Numbered from the stretch's first letter, positions 24,697-34,267 are shown. The stretch: 64,000 bases of DNA from CADEEN01 sp963738425 (GCA_963738425.1 CAVTWT010000003.1:333662-397661); one strand, 5' to 3'. Numbers and translations: made by a program. The notes: a model not told the origin generated them from the sequence alone.

Positions 24697-26265
24697 GTGA
24701 AGAGCCCGAACATCCTGTTCATCATGGCCGACCAACTCGCCGCCAGCGCGCTGGCGGTCTATGGTCACAAGCAGGTCTTGACCCCGCACCTGGACCGGAT
24801 CGCGGCGCGCGGCACGGTGTTCGAGAACGCCTACAGCCCCAACCCGATCTGCGCCTCGTCGCGCTTCGCGATGATGGCTGGGCAATGGTCCTCGAGGATC
24901 GGCGCTTTCGACAACGCGGCCGAACTGCCCGCCTCGGTGCCGACGTTCGCGCACTACCTTCGCTCGCTCGGCTACCGCACCTGCCTGTCCGGAAAGATGC
25001 ACTTCGTCGGCCCGGACCAGTTGCATGGTTTCGAGGAACGTGTGACGACCGACATCTATCCGTCGGACTTTGGCTGGACGGCCGACTGGGAACGTCAGGT
25101 CGAGCCCTATGCGCCCAGCCAGATGAGCATGCGCGGCATCGTCGAGTCGGGGCTGTGCGTGCGCTCGCTGCAGATGGACTACGACGACGATGTCGCCCAC
25201 CAGTCGGTGCAATGGCTCTATGACCACGCGCGGCGGCCGCAAGGCGATCCCTTTTTGCTGGTGGCGTCGTTCACCCATCCGCATAACCCGTTCACCATCT
25301 CGCGCGAGTTCTGGGATCTGTACGACCACGCGAAGATCGAGATGCCCGCCGTGCCGTTCATTCCCTACGAGCAACGCGACCCGTGGAGTCAGCGCTACTA
25401 CAAGCTGATCCGCCAGGACGAGCACCGCGTGACGGACGACATGATCCTGTCGGCCCGGCATGCTTACTACGGCATGGTCAGCTACGTCGATCACAAAGTC
25501 GGTTTGCTGCTTGAGACCCTCGAGAAGACGGGCGCAGCGGACAACACGGTCATCGTGTTCACCGCCGACCACGGCGAGATGCTCGGCGAGCGCGGCATGT
25601 GGTTCAAGTTCAACCCCTACGAACAGTCGATCAAGGTGCCGCTGATCATCCAGGCCCCGGGCGCCAAGGCGGGGCAGCGGATCAGCGCCAACTGTTCGCT
25701 GGTGGACCTGCTGCCCACCTTGGTTGACCTCGCGACCGATGGCGATCCGCCAACGCTGGCGGACCGCTGCGACGGCCACAGCCTGAGCGCGCTGTTGCAC
25801 GGCAGCGACCCTGCGTGGACGGATGAAGCCTTGATCGAGTTCACCGGCGAAGGCGTTCACGCGCCCGCACTGATCCTGAAGCAGGGCCACTACAAATACG
25901 TCCATTGCGACGGCGACCCGGGCATGCTGTTCGATCTGCGGGCCGATCCTGCGGAGTTGCGCAACCTGTGCACGGACCCGGCTTTCGCGGACATGGCACA
26001 GCGCTTCGTCGATGAGATCCAGCGCCGCTTCGAGCCGGACCGGATCAAGCGCGAGGTGCTGGCGAGCCAGCGCCGCCGGCTGTTCCTGCACGCCACCCTG
26101 ACCCAAGGCGCCCACACGCCGTGGGACTACCAGGTCCGCAAGGACGGCTCGAAGCAGTACGTGCGGAGCGTGGGCTCTACCAGCACCACCGCCACCAAGG
26201 CCAAGGCACGCTTTCCGTTCGTGCCGGCGGTGCCGCCGGACACGCCCCGAAAGCCGAGCAAGTAG
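24697..26265 (+). CDS. betC: Choline-sulfatase-like type I sulfatase
   Basis: 522 residues. N-terminal NILFIMADQLAASAL and PNPICASSRFAMMAG hold the metal-binding Asp and the formylglycine site CxSxR (Cys ~52). Downstream are SGKMHFVG, TADHGEMLGERGMWFK and a C-terminal WDYQVRKDGSKQYVRS block that matches the choline-sulfatase C-terminal domain. The formylglycine motif has Ser where Pro/Ala is usual. GTG start at 24697 follows GAGGAG. It opens the LacI-controlled operon. Hydrolysis of a sulfate ester is firm; choline-O-sulfate as substrate is inferred and another small sulfate ester is possible. No signal peptide, so cytoplasmic. Confidence 0.85.
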   Translation: MKSPNILFIMADQLAASALAVYGHKQVLTPHLDRIAARGTVFENAYSPNPICASSRFAMMAGQWSSRIGAFDNAAELPASVPTFAHYLRSLGYRTCLSGKMHFVGPDQLHGFEERVTTDIYPSDFGWTADWERQVEPYAPSQMSMRGIVESGLCVRSLQMDYDDDVAHQSVQWLYDHARRPQGDPFLLVASFTHPHNPFTISREFWDLYDHAKIEMPAVPFIPYEQRDPWSQRYYKLIRQDEHRVTDDMILSARHAYYGMVSYVDHKVGLLLETLEKTGAADNTVIVFTADHGEMLGERGMWFKFNPYEQSIKVPLIIQAPGAKAGQRISANCSLVDLLPTLVDLATDGDPPTLADRCDGHSLSALLHGSDPAWTDEALIEFTGEGVHAPALILKQGHYKYVHCDGDPGMLFDLRADPAELRNLCTDPAFADMAQRFVDEIQRRFEPDRIKREVLASQRRRLFLHATLTQGAHTPWDYQVRKDGSKQYVRSVGSTSTTATKAKARFPFVPAVPPDTPRKPSK

Positions 26266-26292
26266 CCGCCCGATCCACGCCCAGGAGATGCC

Positions 26293-27285
26293 ATGCACCC
26301 CAACCGCAGCTTGAAGCCCTCGTTTGCCTCGTTGGCCCTGCTCGCCGGCCTGTCGGTGATGGCGAGCACCGGCGTGTGGGCGCAGACCTATCCCAGCAAA
26401 CCAGTGACGGTCATCGTGCCTTTCCCCGGCGGCGGGATCGTGGACATCCTCACGCGGGCCGTCACCGACAAGATCGCTGCGAACTGGGGCGTGCCCATCA
26501 TCGTCGAGCCAAAGCCGGGCGCAGGCGCCTTGCTCGGAACCCAAACCGTCGCCACGGCCGCGCCCGACGGCTATACCTTTCTGGTCGCATCGATCACCGG
26601 CTCCGTCGGCCCCTTGATCAACCCGAACTTCAAGCAAGACCTGCGCACGCACTTCGTCGCTGTCGGCATGTTCGCGAATGCGCCGAACGTCGCCGTCGTA
26701 CCGGCGGAGTTGCCTGTGTCGACGATGGCCGAACTCGTCGCGCTGGCGCGCAAGTCGCCCGGCAAGCTGAACTACGCGCATTCGGGCGTCGGCTCGACCA
26801 ACCACCTGCCGGTGGAATTTCTGAAGACATCGCGTGGGCTGCAGATCACCTCGGTGCCGTACAAGGGCCAGCCGCCCGCCATCACCGACGTGATCGGCGG
26901 TCAGGTCGAACTGTTCTTCGGCGCCCCCGCCCTGCTGGTGCAGCATGTGCAAGCGGGCAAACTCAAGGCGATCGCCGTCACATCGGGCAAACGCCTGGAT
27001 GACTTGCCGACGGTGCCGACCCTCGCGGAAAGCGGGTTTGGTGATGTGCTTGGGGGCTCTGGATGGTTCGGCATCGTCGCACCGATCGGCACGCCGGCCG
27101 CCGTGGTCAATCGGTTCAACCAGGAAATCAACGCGGCCCTGAAGTCGCCCGAGGTGATCGAAAGACTGCGCCGCGCCTACGCGTTCCCGGACGGTGGCTC
27201 ACCCGAGGAATTCACCAAGTTCCTCGCCGATGAAGGCACGCGTTGGTCGAAGCTGGTCAAGGACGCGAACATCAGACTGGAATGA
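26293..27285 (+). CDS. Bug/TctC-family periplasmic substrate-binding protein
   Basis: 330 residues with a Sec signal peptide (ASLALLAGLSVMASTGVWAQ) followed by the Bug signature YPSKPVTVIVPFPGGGIVDILTR. Also visible are IVEPKPGAGALLGTQTVA and the C-terminal GIVAPIGTPAAVVNRFNQEI. Bug proteins bind carboxylates or amides in the periplasm. No TctA/TctB membrane partners are nearby, which is common for Bug genes of Burkholderiales. It may serve as a sensor or scavenging protein for the locus. AGGAG site upstream. Confidence 0.88.
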   Translation: MHPNRSLKPSFASLALLAGLSVMASTGVWAQTYPSKPVTVIVPFPGGGIVDILTRAVTDKIAANWGVPIIVEPKPGAGALLGTQTVATAAPDGYTFLVASITGSVGPLINPNFKQDLRTHFVAVGMFANAPNVAVVPAELPVSTMAELVALARKSPGKLNYAHSGVGSTNHLPVEFLKTSRGLQITSVPYKGQPPAITDVIGGQVELFFGAPALLVQHVQAGKLKAIAVTSGKRLDDLPTVPTLAESGFGDVLGGSGWFGIVAPIGTPAAVVNRFNQEINAALKSPEVIERLRRAYAFPDGGSPEEFTKFLADEGTRWSKLVKDANIRLE

Positions 27286-27302
27286 GATCGGTGGGGTTGG
27301 CC

Positions 27303-28103
27303 ATGACGACAATTGCACACCTCATGCCCCGCCAGCGCCATGCACGCGTCGGCTGGGCGCTGCTCGCGCTGGCGGCGGTGCTGGCCTTGTGGCATGTGCT
27401 GACTGCGGTCACAGGTTTCATTTCACCGGCGCGGTTCCCGACGCCTGTGGAGGTCGGCTCGGCCTTGCAGCAGATCGCGATCGAGGGCTACAGCAACGGC
27501 CGCCTGCACGAGCATGTGCTGCGCAGCGTGCTGCTGGTGACGATGGGCTTCGTCGTTGCCTCGTCCATCGGCGTGATGCTCGGCCTGGCGATGGGCGCCA
27601 GCCGCGTCGCCGAGGCTTTCATCAACCCGATCTTCCTGATGCTGCGGCCGATCCCTCCGCTGGCGTGGATCCCGTTGGCCATCGTCTGGCTGGGTCTCGG
27701 CGACGCGGCCAAGATGATGGTCATCTTCGTCTCGGCCTTCGTGCCGTCGGTCATCAACAGCTACACCGGTGTGCGCCAGATCGACCGGCCGATCTTCGAG
27801 GCTGCGGCGATGCTCGACGTGAAAGGCTGGCGTTACTGGCGCGAGGTGCTGATCCCCGGTGCGTTGCCGAGCATCTTCACCGGGCTTCGCCTGTCGCTGC
27901 AGGCTTCATGGACGACGTTGGTCGCTGCCGAACTCGTCGGCGCGATCGCGGGCCTGGGTCAGATCCTGAACCAGGCGGCGCAGGACATTTATCCCGCGAT
28001 GATCGTTGTCGGCATGGTCAGCGTCGCGCTGTGCGGCTGGCTGATGACGCATGCGCTCGGCTGGCTCGAGCAGCGTGTCATGCCGTGGAAGGCGCTCGCA
28101 TGA
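27303..28103 (+). CDS. ABC transporter permease 1 (NitT/TauT type)
   Basis: 266 residues from ATG 27303, about six membrane helices. The BPD-type inner membrane motif is EAAAMLDVKGWRYWREVLIPGALPSIFTGLR. Similarity in form is to SsuC/TauC sulfonate permeases. It overlaps the second permease by ATGA. With the ATPase and binding protein downstream it makes a complete importer with two different permeases, in contrast to the usual homodimeric SsuC. Confidence 0.9.
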   Translation: MTTIAHLMPRQRHARVGWALLALAAVLALWHVLTAVTGFISPARFPTPVEVGSALQQIAIEGYSNGRLHEHVLRSVLLVTMGFVVASSIGVMLGLAMGASRVAEAFINPIFLMLRPIPPLAWIPLAIVWLGLGDAAKMMVIFVSAFVPSVINSYTGVRQIDRPIFEAAAMLDVKGWRYWREVLIPGALPSIFTGLRLSLQASWTTLVAAELVGAIAGLGQILNQAAQDIYPAMIVVGMVSVALCGWLMTHALGWLEQRVMPWKALA

Positions 28104-28882
28104 TCGAGCCGCGTTTGGACCCGGCTCGCTTCTGGCGTCTGTCGGTCGCCGGTGCCGTGAGCTTCTTCGCGTTGTGGACCATTGCTGCGCTGGCGGGCAT
28201 CACCTCACGCACTTTTTTGCCGGCGCCGTGGGAAGTCGTTACGCGCTTTGTGCAACTGCTCGTCGAGCCGTTTGCTGGCCACACGCTGCAAGAGCACTTG
28301 CTCGCCAGTCTGCAGCGCTTCCTGATGGGCTTCGGCCTGGCGGTGCTGGTCGGCATTCCGCTGGGCTTGCTGATGGCCTGGTTCAAGTGGGTCGATCGCA
28401 TCGTCTCTCCGGCCTTCGAAGCCGTGCGGTTCGTGGCGCCGATCGCCTGGGTGCCGTTCGCCGCGTTGTGGTTCGGCACCGGCATCGGCGGACCGGTGCT
28501 GATCATCTTCATGGGCGCCTTTCCGCCGGTGCTCATCAACACCTACCGCGGCGCCAAGCAGGTCGATCGCAAGTACATCGAGGCCGCGCAGATGTTGGGT
28601 GCGAGCGCGTGGCGGTCGATGACCGAGGTGTTGTTGCCGGCGGCTGTGCCTTCCATCGTGGCCGGTCTGCGCATTTCGGCGGGCCTCGGTTGGCAGTCGC
28701 TCGTCGGTGCCGAGTTGATCGTCGCGGCCAGCGGCGTCGGCAACATGATGGTCAAGGGTCAGGCCGCAGTGTCCACGGCCACCGTGATGTGCGGCATGGT
28801 CGCCATCGGCATCGTCGGTCTGCTGATCGATGTCGCCTTGCGGCGCGTGCAGCTGATCATCGAGAAGCGCAGAGGGTTGTAG
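28100..28882 (+). CDS. ABC transporter permease 2 (NitT/TauT type)
   Basis: 260 residues from ATG 28100. Six hydrophobic segments and the EAA loop EAAQMLGASAWRSMTEVLLPAAVPSIVAGLR. Paralogous to the preceding permease, presumably forming a heterodimer with it. Translationally coupled to both neighbours (4-nt overlap upstream, 7-bp gap to the ATPase). Confidence 0.9.
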   Translation: MIEPRLDPARFWRLSVAGAVSFFALWTIAALAGITSRTFLPAPWEVVTRFVQLLVEPFAGHTLQEHLLASLQRFLMGFGLAVLVGIPLGLLMAWFKWVDRIVSPAFEAVRFVAPIAWVPFAALWFGTGIGGPVLIIFMGAFPPVLINTYRGAKQVDRKYIEAAQMLGASAWRSMTEVLLPAAVPSIVAGLRISAGLGWQSLVGAELIVAASGVGNMMVKGQAAVSTATVMCGMVAIGIVGLLIDVALRRVQLIIEKRRGL

Positions 28883-28889
28883 GTAGCGC

Positions 28890-29687
28890 ATGGCCATCAT
28901 CGAATTTCAGAACGTGCAGCGCGTGTTCCACCAGAACGGCAAGGCCTTCGTCGCCTTGAAGGACATCAACCTCGAGGTCAAGGACCGCGAGTTCGTCGCC
29001 ATCGTCGGCCCGTCGGGTTGCGGCAAGACGACCTGCCTGCGCATGGCTGCGGGCCTGGAGCATCCGACCGGCGGCCAGGTTCGGGTCGATGGCGAGGTCG
29101 TGACCAGGCCCGGCCCCGATCGCGCAGTGGTCTTCCAGGCCTTCGCGCTGTTCCCCTGGAAGACGGTGTGGGACAACATCGAGTTCGGACTGCACTCGCT
29201 CGGCGTCGACGCGGCCGAGCGCAAGCGCCGCATCGAGCAGATCATCACGCTGATGGGCCTCGGCGGCTACGAACAGGCCTACCCGCACCAACTGTCGGGC
29301 GGCATGCAGCAGCGCGTGGCCATCGCGCGCGCCTATGTGCTCGATCCGAAGGTGCTGCTGATGGACGAGCCGTTCGGCGCGCTCGATGCGCAGACGCGCG
29401 TCGTCATGCAGGAGGAACTGGTGCGCCTGGCGCGCAAGAACCCGCGCACGGTGCTGTTCATCACCCATGCCGTCGAAGAGGCGGTGTACCTGGCGGACCG
29501 CATCGTCGTCATGTCGCGCCGGCCGGGCACGGTCCGCGAAGTCATCGACGTCAAGACGATCCGCGAGGCTGAAGACTGGGACCAGCACAAGCGCATCGAA
29601 GACGTGATGGACCTGCCCTCTTTCGTGCACCTGCGCACCCATGTCTGGAAACTGTTGCGCGAGCAGCAGCTCGGCGACGAACACTGA
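28890..29687 (+). CDS. ABC transporter ATP-binding protein (SsuB/TauB type)
   Basis: 265 residues: Walker A GPSGCGKTTCLRM, Q-loop FQAFALFPWKTVWDNI, signature LSGGMQQRVAIARA, Walker B VLLMDEPFGALD and H-loop ITHAVEEA. The QAFALFPW version of the Q-loop is characteristic of nitrate/sulfonate/taurine importers. Powers the two permeases. Context points to a C3 sulfonate as cargo. Confidence 0.92.
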   Translation: MAIIEFQNVQRVFHQNGKAFVALKDINLEVKDREFVAIVGPSGCGKTTCLRMAAGLEHPTGGQVRVDGEVVTRPGPDRAVVFQAFALFPWKTVWDNIEFGLHSLGVDAAERKRRIEQIITLMGLGGYEQAYPHQLSGGMQQRVAIARAYVLDPKVLLMDEPFGALDAQTRVVMQEELVRLARKNPRTVLFITHAVEEAVYLADRIVVMSRRPGTVREVIDVKTIREAEDWDQHKRIEDVMDLPSFVHLRTHVWKLLREQQLGDEH

Positions 29688-29717
29688 ACTTCATTCAATC
29701 AACCCAAGGAGTCGATC

Positions 29718-30761
29718 ATGAGAACTGCATTCCGTGCCAGCCTGCTTTGTGCCGCGTTGATGACCGGCGGCGTCAGCCAAGCGCAACAGCTCACCGAGAT
29801 CAAGGTCAGCTACCAGCCGGCGCTGTACTGGGCGCTGCCGTTCCACATCGCCACCGAAAAGGGCTGGTGGGCGGAGGTCGGCCTGAAGCCGGTGTTCTCG
29901 ACCTTCCCGGCCGGCGTGCCGCAGATCGCGGCGGCGGCGAGCAAGTCGTGGGACGTCGGTGGCACCGGCTCGGTGCCCGCGGTGCTCGGCCATGTGCGCT
30001 TCGGCATCAAGACCATCGGCGTCACCAACGACGAATCGGCCGGCAACGCGCTGCTGGTGCGCAAGGACGTCGCCGACAAGATCAGCAAGGACCCGAAGAG
30101 CATGAAGGGCCAGACCATCGTGCTCACCGCCAACTCGACCGGCGACTACGCGGTGCAGTCGTGCCTGAAGAAGTACGGCCTGGCCAAGAGTGACGTGACG
30201 ATCAAGAACATGGGCCAGGCCGAGATCATCTCGGCGGTGTCGTCGAACAACGCCGACCTGGCGGGCGTGTGGGCGCCCAACATCTACACGCTCGAGGAAA
30301 AGGCCGGCGCGAAAGTGCTGTGCAGCGGCAAGGACGGCGGCGTCGTCGTGCCCGGCGCGTTGATCGCGCGCGGCGACTATGCCGAGCAGAACCCGGAGAA
30401 CGTGGCCAAGTTCCTCGCCGTCTACCTGCGCGCGTGGAAGTGGGCCAACGCGCACAAGCCCGAAGCCATCGCGATGATGAAGAAGTTCTACGACCAGGGT
30501 GGCGTGTCGATCAGCGACGCGTCGATGAAGAAGGAGTTCGACACGCGGCCGACCTTCGATCTGGCGAGCCAGATTGCGCGCATGGACCGCAGCCGCGGCA
30601 ACTCCGACATGGACGCCTGGTTCAGCCAGATCTCGATCTTCATGCGCGGCACCGGCGCCATCCAGACCGTGCCGCAGTCGACCGACTTCATCACCGATGT
30701 CTACATGAAGCGCGTGCAGGCCGATCCCAAGCTGCGCGATTTCGCCAACAACCCGAAGTGA
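29718..30761 (+). CDS. ABC transporter substrate-binding protein (NitT/TauT type)
   Basis: 347 residues. Signal peptide MRTAFRASLLCAALMTGGVSQAQ, then the SsuA/TauA-like fold (KVSYQPALYWALPFHIATEKGWWAEVGLKP). Periplasmic. Also visible are a conserved GGTGSVPAVLG loop and a Trp-rich C-terminal region (VYLRAWKWANAHKPEAIAMM). Immediately followed by hpsN (7 bp), so substrate import and oxidation are co-transcribed. DHPS or sulfolactate is the expected ligand, by context only. Confidence 0.88.
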   Translation: MRTAFRASLLCAALMTGGVSQAQQLTEIKVSYQPALYWALPFHIATEKGWWAEVGLKPVFSTFPAGVPQIAAAASKSWDVGGTGSVPAVLGHVRFGIKTIGVTNDESAGNALLVRKDVADKISKDPKSMKGQTIVLTANSTGDYAVQSCLKKYGLAKSDVTIKNMGQAEIISAVSSNNADLAGVWAPNIYTLEEKAGAKVLCSGKDGGVVVPGALIARGDYAEQNPENVAKFLAVYLRAWKWANAHKPEAIAMMKKFYDQGGVSISDASMKKEFDTRPTFDLASQIARMDRSRGNSDMDAWFSQISIFMRGTGAIQTVPQSTDFITDVYMKRVQADPKLRDFANNPK

Positions 30762-30768
30762 GGCGGCC

Positions 30769-32082
30769 ATGGGCACGACCTACCTGAAGAAGGCGGCGAA
30801 GACGCCAGAGACCGAGACCGCCACGGCGCAGAAGGTGGTCACCGAGATGCTGGCCGAGATCGGCAAGAACGGCGAGGCTGCCGTGCGCGCGTATGCGAAG
30901 AAGCTCGATGGGTGGGACGGCGAGATCGTGCTGACGCGCGCCGAGATCGATCGGCGCGCGGCCGAAGTGCCGGCCGACGTGAAGCGCGACATCGACTTCG
31001 CCATCGCGCAGGTCAGCGCCTTCGCCCATGCGCAACGCGAGTCCTTGCGCGAGTTCTCGGTCGAGGTGCACAAGGGCGTCACCGCCGGCCAGCGCGTGCT
31101 GCCGGTCAACGTCGCCGGCTGCTACGCGCCGGCCGGGCGCTATGCGCACATCGCCTCGGCCTACATGGGTGTGGCCACGGCCAAGGCTGCGGGCGTGAAG
31201 ACCATCGTCGCCTGCTCCGGGCCGTTCCGCGGCGGGCCGATGCATCCGTACCTGCTCTACGCGTTCGACAAGGCGGGTGCCGACGTCATCATGACGCTCG
31301 GCGGTGTGCAGGCCATCGCGACGATGGCCGAGGGCCTGTTCAGCGGCAAGCCGGCGGACGTGATCGTGGGCCCGGGCAACAAGTTCGTCGCCGAGGCCAA
31401 GCGCGCGTTGTTCGGCAAGGTCGGCATCGATGTCTTCGCCGGGCCGTCGGAGGTGGCGGTGATCGCCGACGACACGGCCGATGCGGCCATCGTCGCGAGC
31501 GACCTCGTCGGCCAGGCCGAGCACGGCCACGAGAGCCCGGCGTGGTTGTTCACGACCTCGCACGCGCTGGCCGAAGACGTGATGCGGCGCGTGCCGGCGC
31601 TGATCGATGCGCTGCCGCCGACGGCGCGCGACGCCGCCGGCGCGGCCTGGCGCGACTACGGCGAGGTCATCGTCTGCGACACGCGCGACGAGGTCGTCGG
31701 CGTCTCCGACCGCTATGCCAGCGAGCACCTCGAAGTGCACACGCGCGACCTCGACTGGTGGCTGGCCAACCTCACCTGCTACGGCTCGCTGTTCCTCGGC
31801 GAGGAGACGACAGTGGCCTACGGCGACAAGGCCAGCGGCCCGAACCATGTGCTGCCGACCAAGGGTGCGGCGCGCTATTCGGGCGGCCTGTCGGTGCACA
31901 AGTTCATGAAGACGCTGACCTGGCAGCGCATGACGCGCGAAGCGGCGCGCGACATCGGCGAGGTCACGGCGCGCATCTCGCGGCTCGAAGGCATGGAGGC
32001 GCACGCGCGCACGGCGGATGACCGGCTGGCAAAGTACTTTCCGGACCAGCGCTTCGAGCGTGGGGAACCGGTGACGGTGTGA
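30769..32082 (+). CDS. hpsN: Sulfopropanediol 3-dehydrogenase-like HisD-family enzyme
   Basis: 437 residues of the histidinol dehydrogenase family. Zinc ligands are in place: Q and H in VGQAEHGHES, D in YGDKASGPNHVLPT and H in LEGMEAHARTA; catalytic Glu-His is in SEHLEVH. HpsN of Cupriavidus pinatubonensis oxidises (R)-2,3-dihydroxypropane-1-sulfonate twice to (R)-sulfolactate with NAD+ (EC 1.1.1.308). Preferred over HisD because it lies in a sulfonate locus, not with his genes, and because SuyAB/SlcCD are encoded 9 kb away. The N-terminal MGTTYLKKAAKTPETE resembles HpsN rather than HisD. Confidence 0.85.
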   Translation: MGTTYLKKAAKTPETETATAQKVVTEMLAEIGKNGEAAVRAYAKKLDGWDGEIVLTRAEIDRRAAEVPADVKRDIDFAIAQVSAFAHAQRESLREFSVEVHKGVTAGQRVLPVNVAGCYAPAGRYAHIASAYMGVATAKAAGVKTIVACSGPFRGGPMHPYLLYAFDKAGADVIMTLGGVQAIATMAEGLFSGKPADVIVGPGNKFVAEAKRALFGKVGIDVFAGPSEVAVIADDTADAAIVASDLVGQAEHGHESPAWLFTTSHALAEDVMRRVPALIDALPPTARDAAGAAWRDYGEVIVCDTRDEVVGVSDRYASEHLEVHTRDLDWWLANLTCYGSLFLGEETTVAYGDKASGPNHVLPTKGAARYSGGLSVHKFMKTLTWQRMTREAARDIGEVTARISRLEGMEAHARTADDRLAKYFPDQRFERGEPVTV

Positions 32083-32179
32083 GCGCCGCACGGCCGCTCC
32101 GAAGGCGCTCGCTCCCCTGGGGCCACGAAGTGGCCCCGTCGTGGCCACGGGGGACGGCGCGCAGCGCCTCGGGGGCCAC
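32083..32179. repeat. GC-rich palindromic intergenic block
   Basis: The hpsN-SDR gap contains nested hairpins (GGGGCCACGAAGTGGCCCC and a GGGGGACGG/CCTCGGGGG pair), related in style to the repeat before suyB. It may attenuate or stabilise the polycistronic mRNA between hpsN and the downstream genes. Confidence 0.5.
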
Positions 32180-32940
32180 ATGACCGAACTCTCGTCGTTG
32201 TTCGAGCTGACAGGCAGGCGCGCGCTCGTCACGGGCGGCAACTCGGGCATCGGCGCGGCGATGGCGCGGGCGCTCGGCCTCGCGGGCGCGCACGTGGTGC
32301 TCGTCGCGCGGCGCGAGGCCGAGTTGCAAGCGACGGCGCAGCAACTGCGCGGCGAGGGCATCGAGGCCGACGTGCTGAGCGCGGACCTCGCGAACGTCGA
32401 CGCGCTGCGCACGGCGGCGCAGCGTGCCGGCGCCATCGACATCCTCGTCAACGCCGCCGGCGTCAACCTGCGCCAGCCGTTTGCCGAAGTCACGCCCGAG
32501 GCCTGGCAGATCCAACTCGCGCTGCACCTGGGCGCGCCGTTCTTCCTGACGCAGGCGCTGGCGCCCGGCATGGCGGCGCGCGGCTGGGGCCGCATCGTCA
32601 ACATCGCGTCGCTGCAAAGCCATCGCGCGTTTGCCAACAGCGCGCCCTACGGCGCCGGCAAGGGCGGCATCGTGCAGCTCACGCGCGCGATCGCGCAGGA
32701 GTGGGGCGCCAGCGCGGCATCACCTGCAACGCCATCGGCCCGGGCTTCTTTCCGACCGCGCTGACCGCGCCGGTGTTCGCCGACGCCGCGCTGGCCGAGC
32801 GCCATGCGCAGCAGACCTGCGTCGGCCGCAACGGCGAGCTCGCCGACCTGCACGGCGCGACCGTCTTCCTCGCCAGCGACGCCAGCCGCTACATCACCGG
32901 CCAGACGCTGATGGTCGATGGCGGCTACACCGCACGTTGA
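32180..32940 (+). CDS. Short-chain dehydrogenase/reductase (HpsO-like), frameshifted
   Basis: SDR motifs: TGGNSGIG cofactor loop, NAAG, catalytic Ser in NIASLQSH and YxxxK as YGAGK. The frame breaks near 32718 after QEWGAS. The expected RGITCNAIGPGFFPTAL, ASDASRYITGQTLMVDGGY tail continues in another frame to 32940. Inserting one base in the CGCCAGCGC stretch restores 253 residues. In DHPS degradation, HpsO and HpsP are the DHPS 2-dehydrogenases that interconvert the enantiomers; position after hpsN suggests this role. Confidence 0.75.
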
Positions 32941-32948
32941 AGCTGCGC

Positions 32949-34267
32949 ATGAACGCCCGGACCGACGCCTTCTGGATGCCGTTCACGCCGAACCGGCAGT
33001 TCAAGGCGCAGCCGCGCATGGTCGCGAGCGCGCAGGGCATTGCCTACCGCACGCCGGACGGCCGCGAGGTGCTCGATGGCACGTCCGGGCTGTGGTGCGT
33101 CGGCGCGGGCCACCGCCATCCGAAGATCGCCGCAGCGATGAAGCGCCAGATCGACACGCTCGACTTTGCCTCGAGCTTCCAAGTGGGCCACGCCGGCGCC
33201 TTCGAGCTGGCCGAGCGCATCGGCGCGCTGGCACCGCCCGGGCTGGACCGCGTGTTCCTGACCAACAGCGGCTCGGAGGCGATCGACACCGCGCTCAAGA
33301 TCGCGCTGGCGCATGCGCGTGCGTGCGGGCAGGGCCAGAAGAACCTGTTCATCGGCCGCGAGCGCGCCTTTCACGGCGTGGGCTTCGGCGGCATCTCGGT
33401 CGGCGGCATGACGAACAACCGCCGCGCTTTCAACGGCGCGATGCTGCGCGCCGATCATCTGCGCTCGACCTGGGACCCCGCGACGCAGGCGTTCGTGCGC
33501 GGGCAGCCGGCGCAGGGCGCGGAGATGGCCGACGAACTCGAGCGCCTCGTCGCGCTGCACGATGCGTCGAACATCGCTGCCGTCGTCGTCGAACCCGTCG
33601 CCGGTTCCACCGGCGTGCTGGTGCCGCCGCACGGCTACCTGCAGCGCCTGCGCGCGATCTGCGACCGGCACGGCCTGCTGCTGATCTTCGACGAGGTCAT
33701 CACCGGCTTCGGCCGCCTGGGTGCAATGTTCGCGGCGCAGGCGCTGGGCGTGGTGCCGGACATGATCGTCTTCGCCAAGACGGTGAGCAACGGCGCGGCG
33801 CCGCTCGGCGGCGTGATCGTCAGGCGCGAGCTGCACGACGCGCTGATGCAGGGGCCGCCGCACCTGTCGGAGCTGATGCACGGCTACACCTGCTCCGGCC
33901 ATCCGCTGGCCTGCGCGGCGGCGCTGGCGATGTTGGACGTGCTCGACGAAGAACAGTTGCCGCAGCGCGTGCGCCGAACTCGCGCCGCGCTTCGAGAGCC
34001 ATCGTGCATGCGCTGGCCGATGCACCCGGCGTCGTCAGCATTCGCAACCTCGGCCTGGCCGCAGGGATCGAGCTCGCGCCCGAAGCGACCGGCGCCGGAC
34101 AGCGCGGCGCGCGCGCCCAGGCCGCCGCCTTCGACCACGGCGTGCTGACACGCGCACCGGGCGACACGCTGATCCTGGCGCCGCCGTTCGTTTCCACCAC
34201 CAATGACATTCAACGCATGGCCGACGCACTGCGCCGCGCCATCGAAGACACCGCCACAGCACGATGA
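32949..34267 (+). CDS. Class III omega-amino acid:pyruvate aminotransferase, with two indels
   Basis: The opening FWMPFTPNRQFKAQPRM is that of beta-alanine/omega-amino acid:pyruvate transaminases. PLP features: NSGSEAIDTALKIA, D in LLIFDEVITGFGR and lysine in FAKTVSNGAAPLGG. The frame is disturbed around 33975 and 34000: ELAPRFES and IVHALADAPGVVSIRNLG are each in a different frame. Both fit a lost GC dinucleotide. The stop overlaps the zinc ADH start (ATGA). In a sulfonate locus it could transaminate an amino-hydroxysulfonate or a sulfo-aldehyde; the substrate is unknown. Confidence 0.8.

Noticed and set aside
24670..26952. 760-codon minus-strand frame
   Set aside because: Antisense to the sulfatase and Bug genes, which have clear motifs; composition (His/Arg/Val-rich) is typical of antisense of GC-rich genes.
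30769..32082. Histidinol dehydrogenase HisD
   Set aside because: Family match, but no his genes and a strong sulfonate context favour HpsN.
30691..32637. 648-codon minus-strand frame
   Set aside because: Antisense to hpsN and the SDR gene; no domain.
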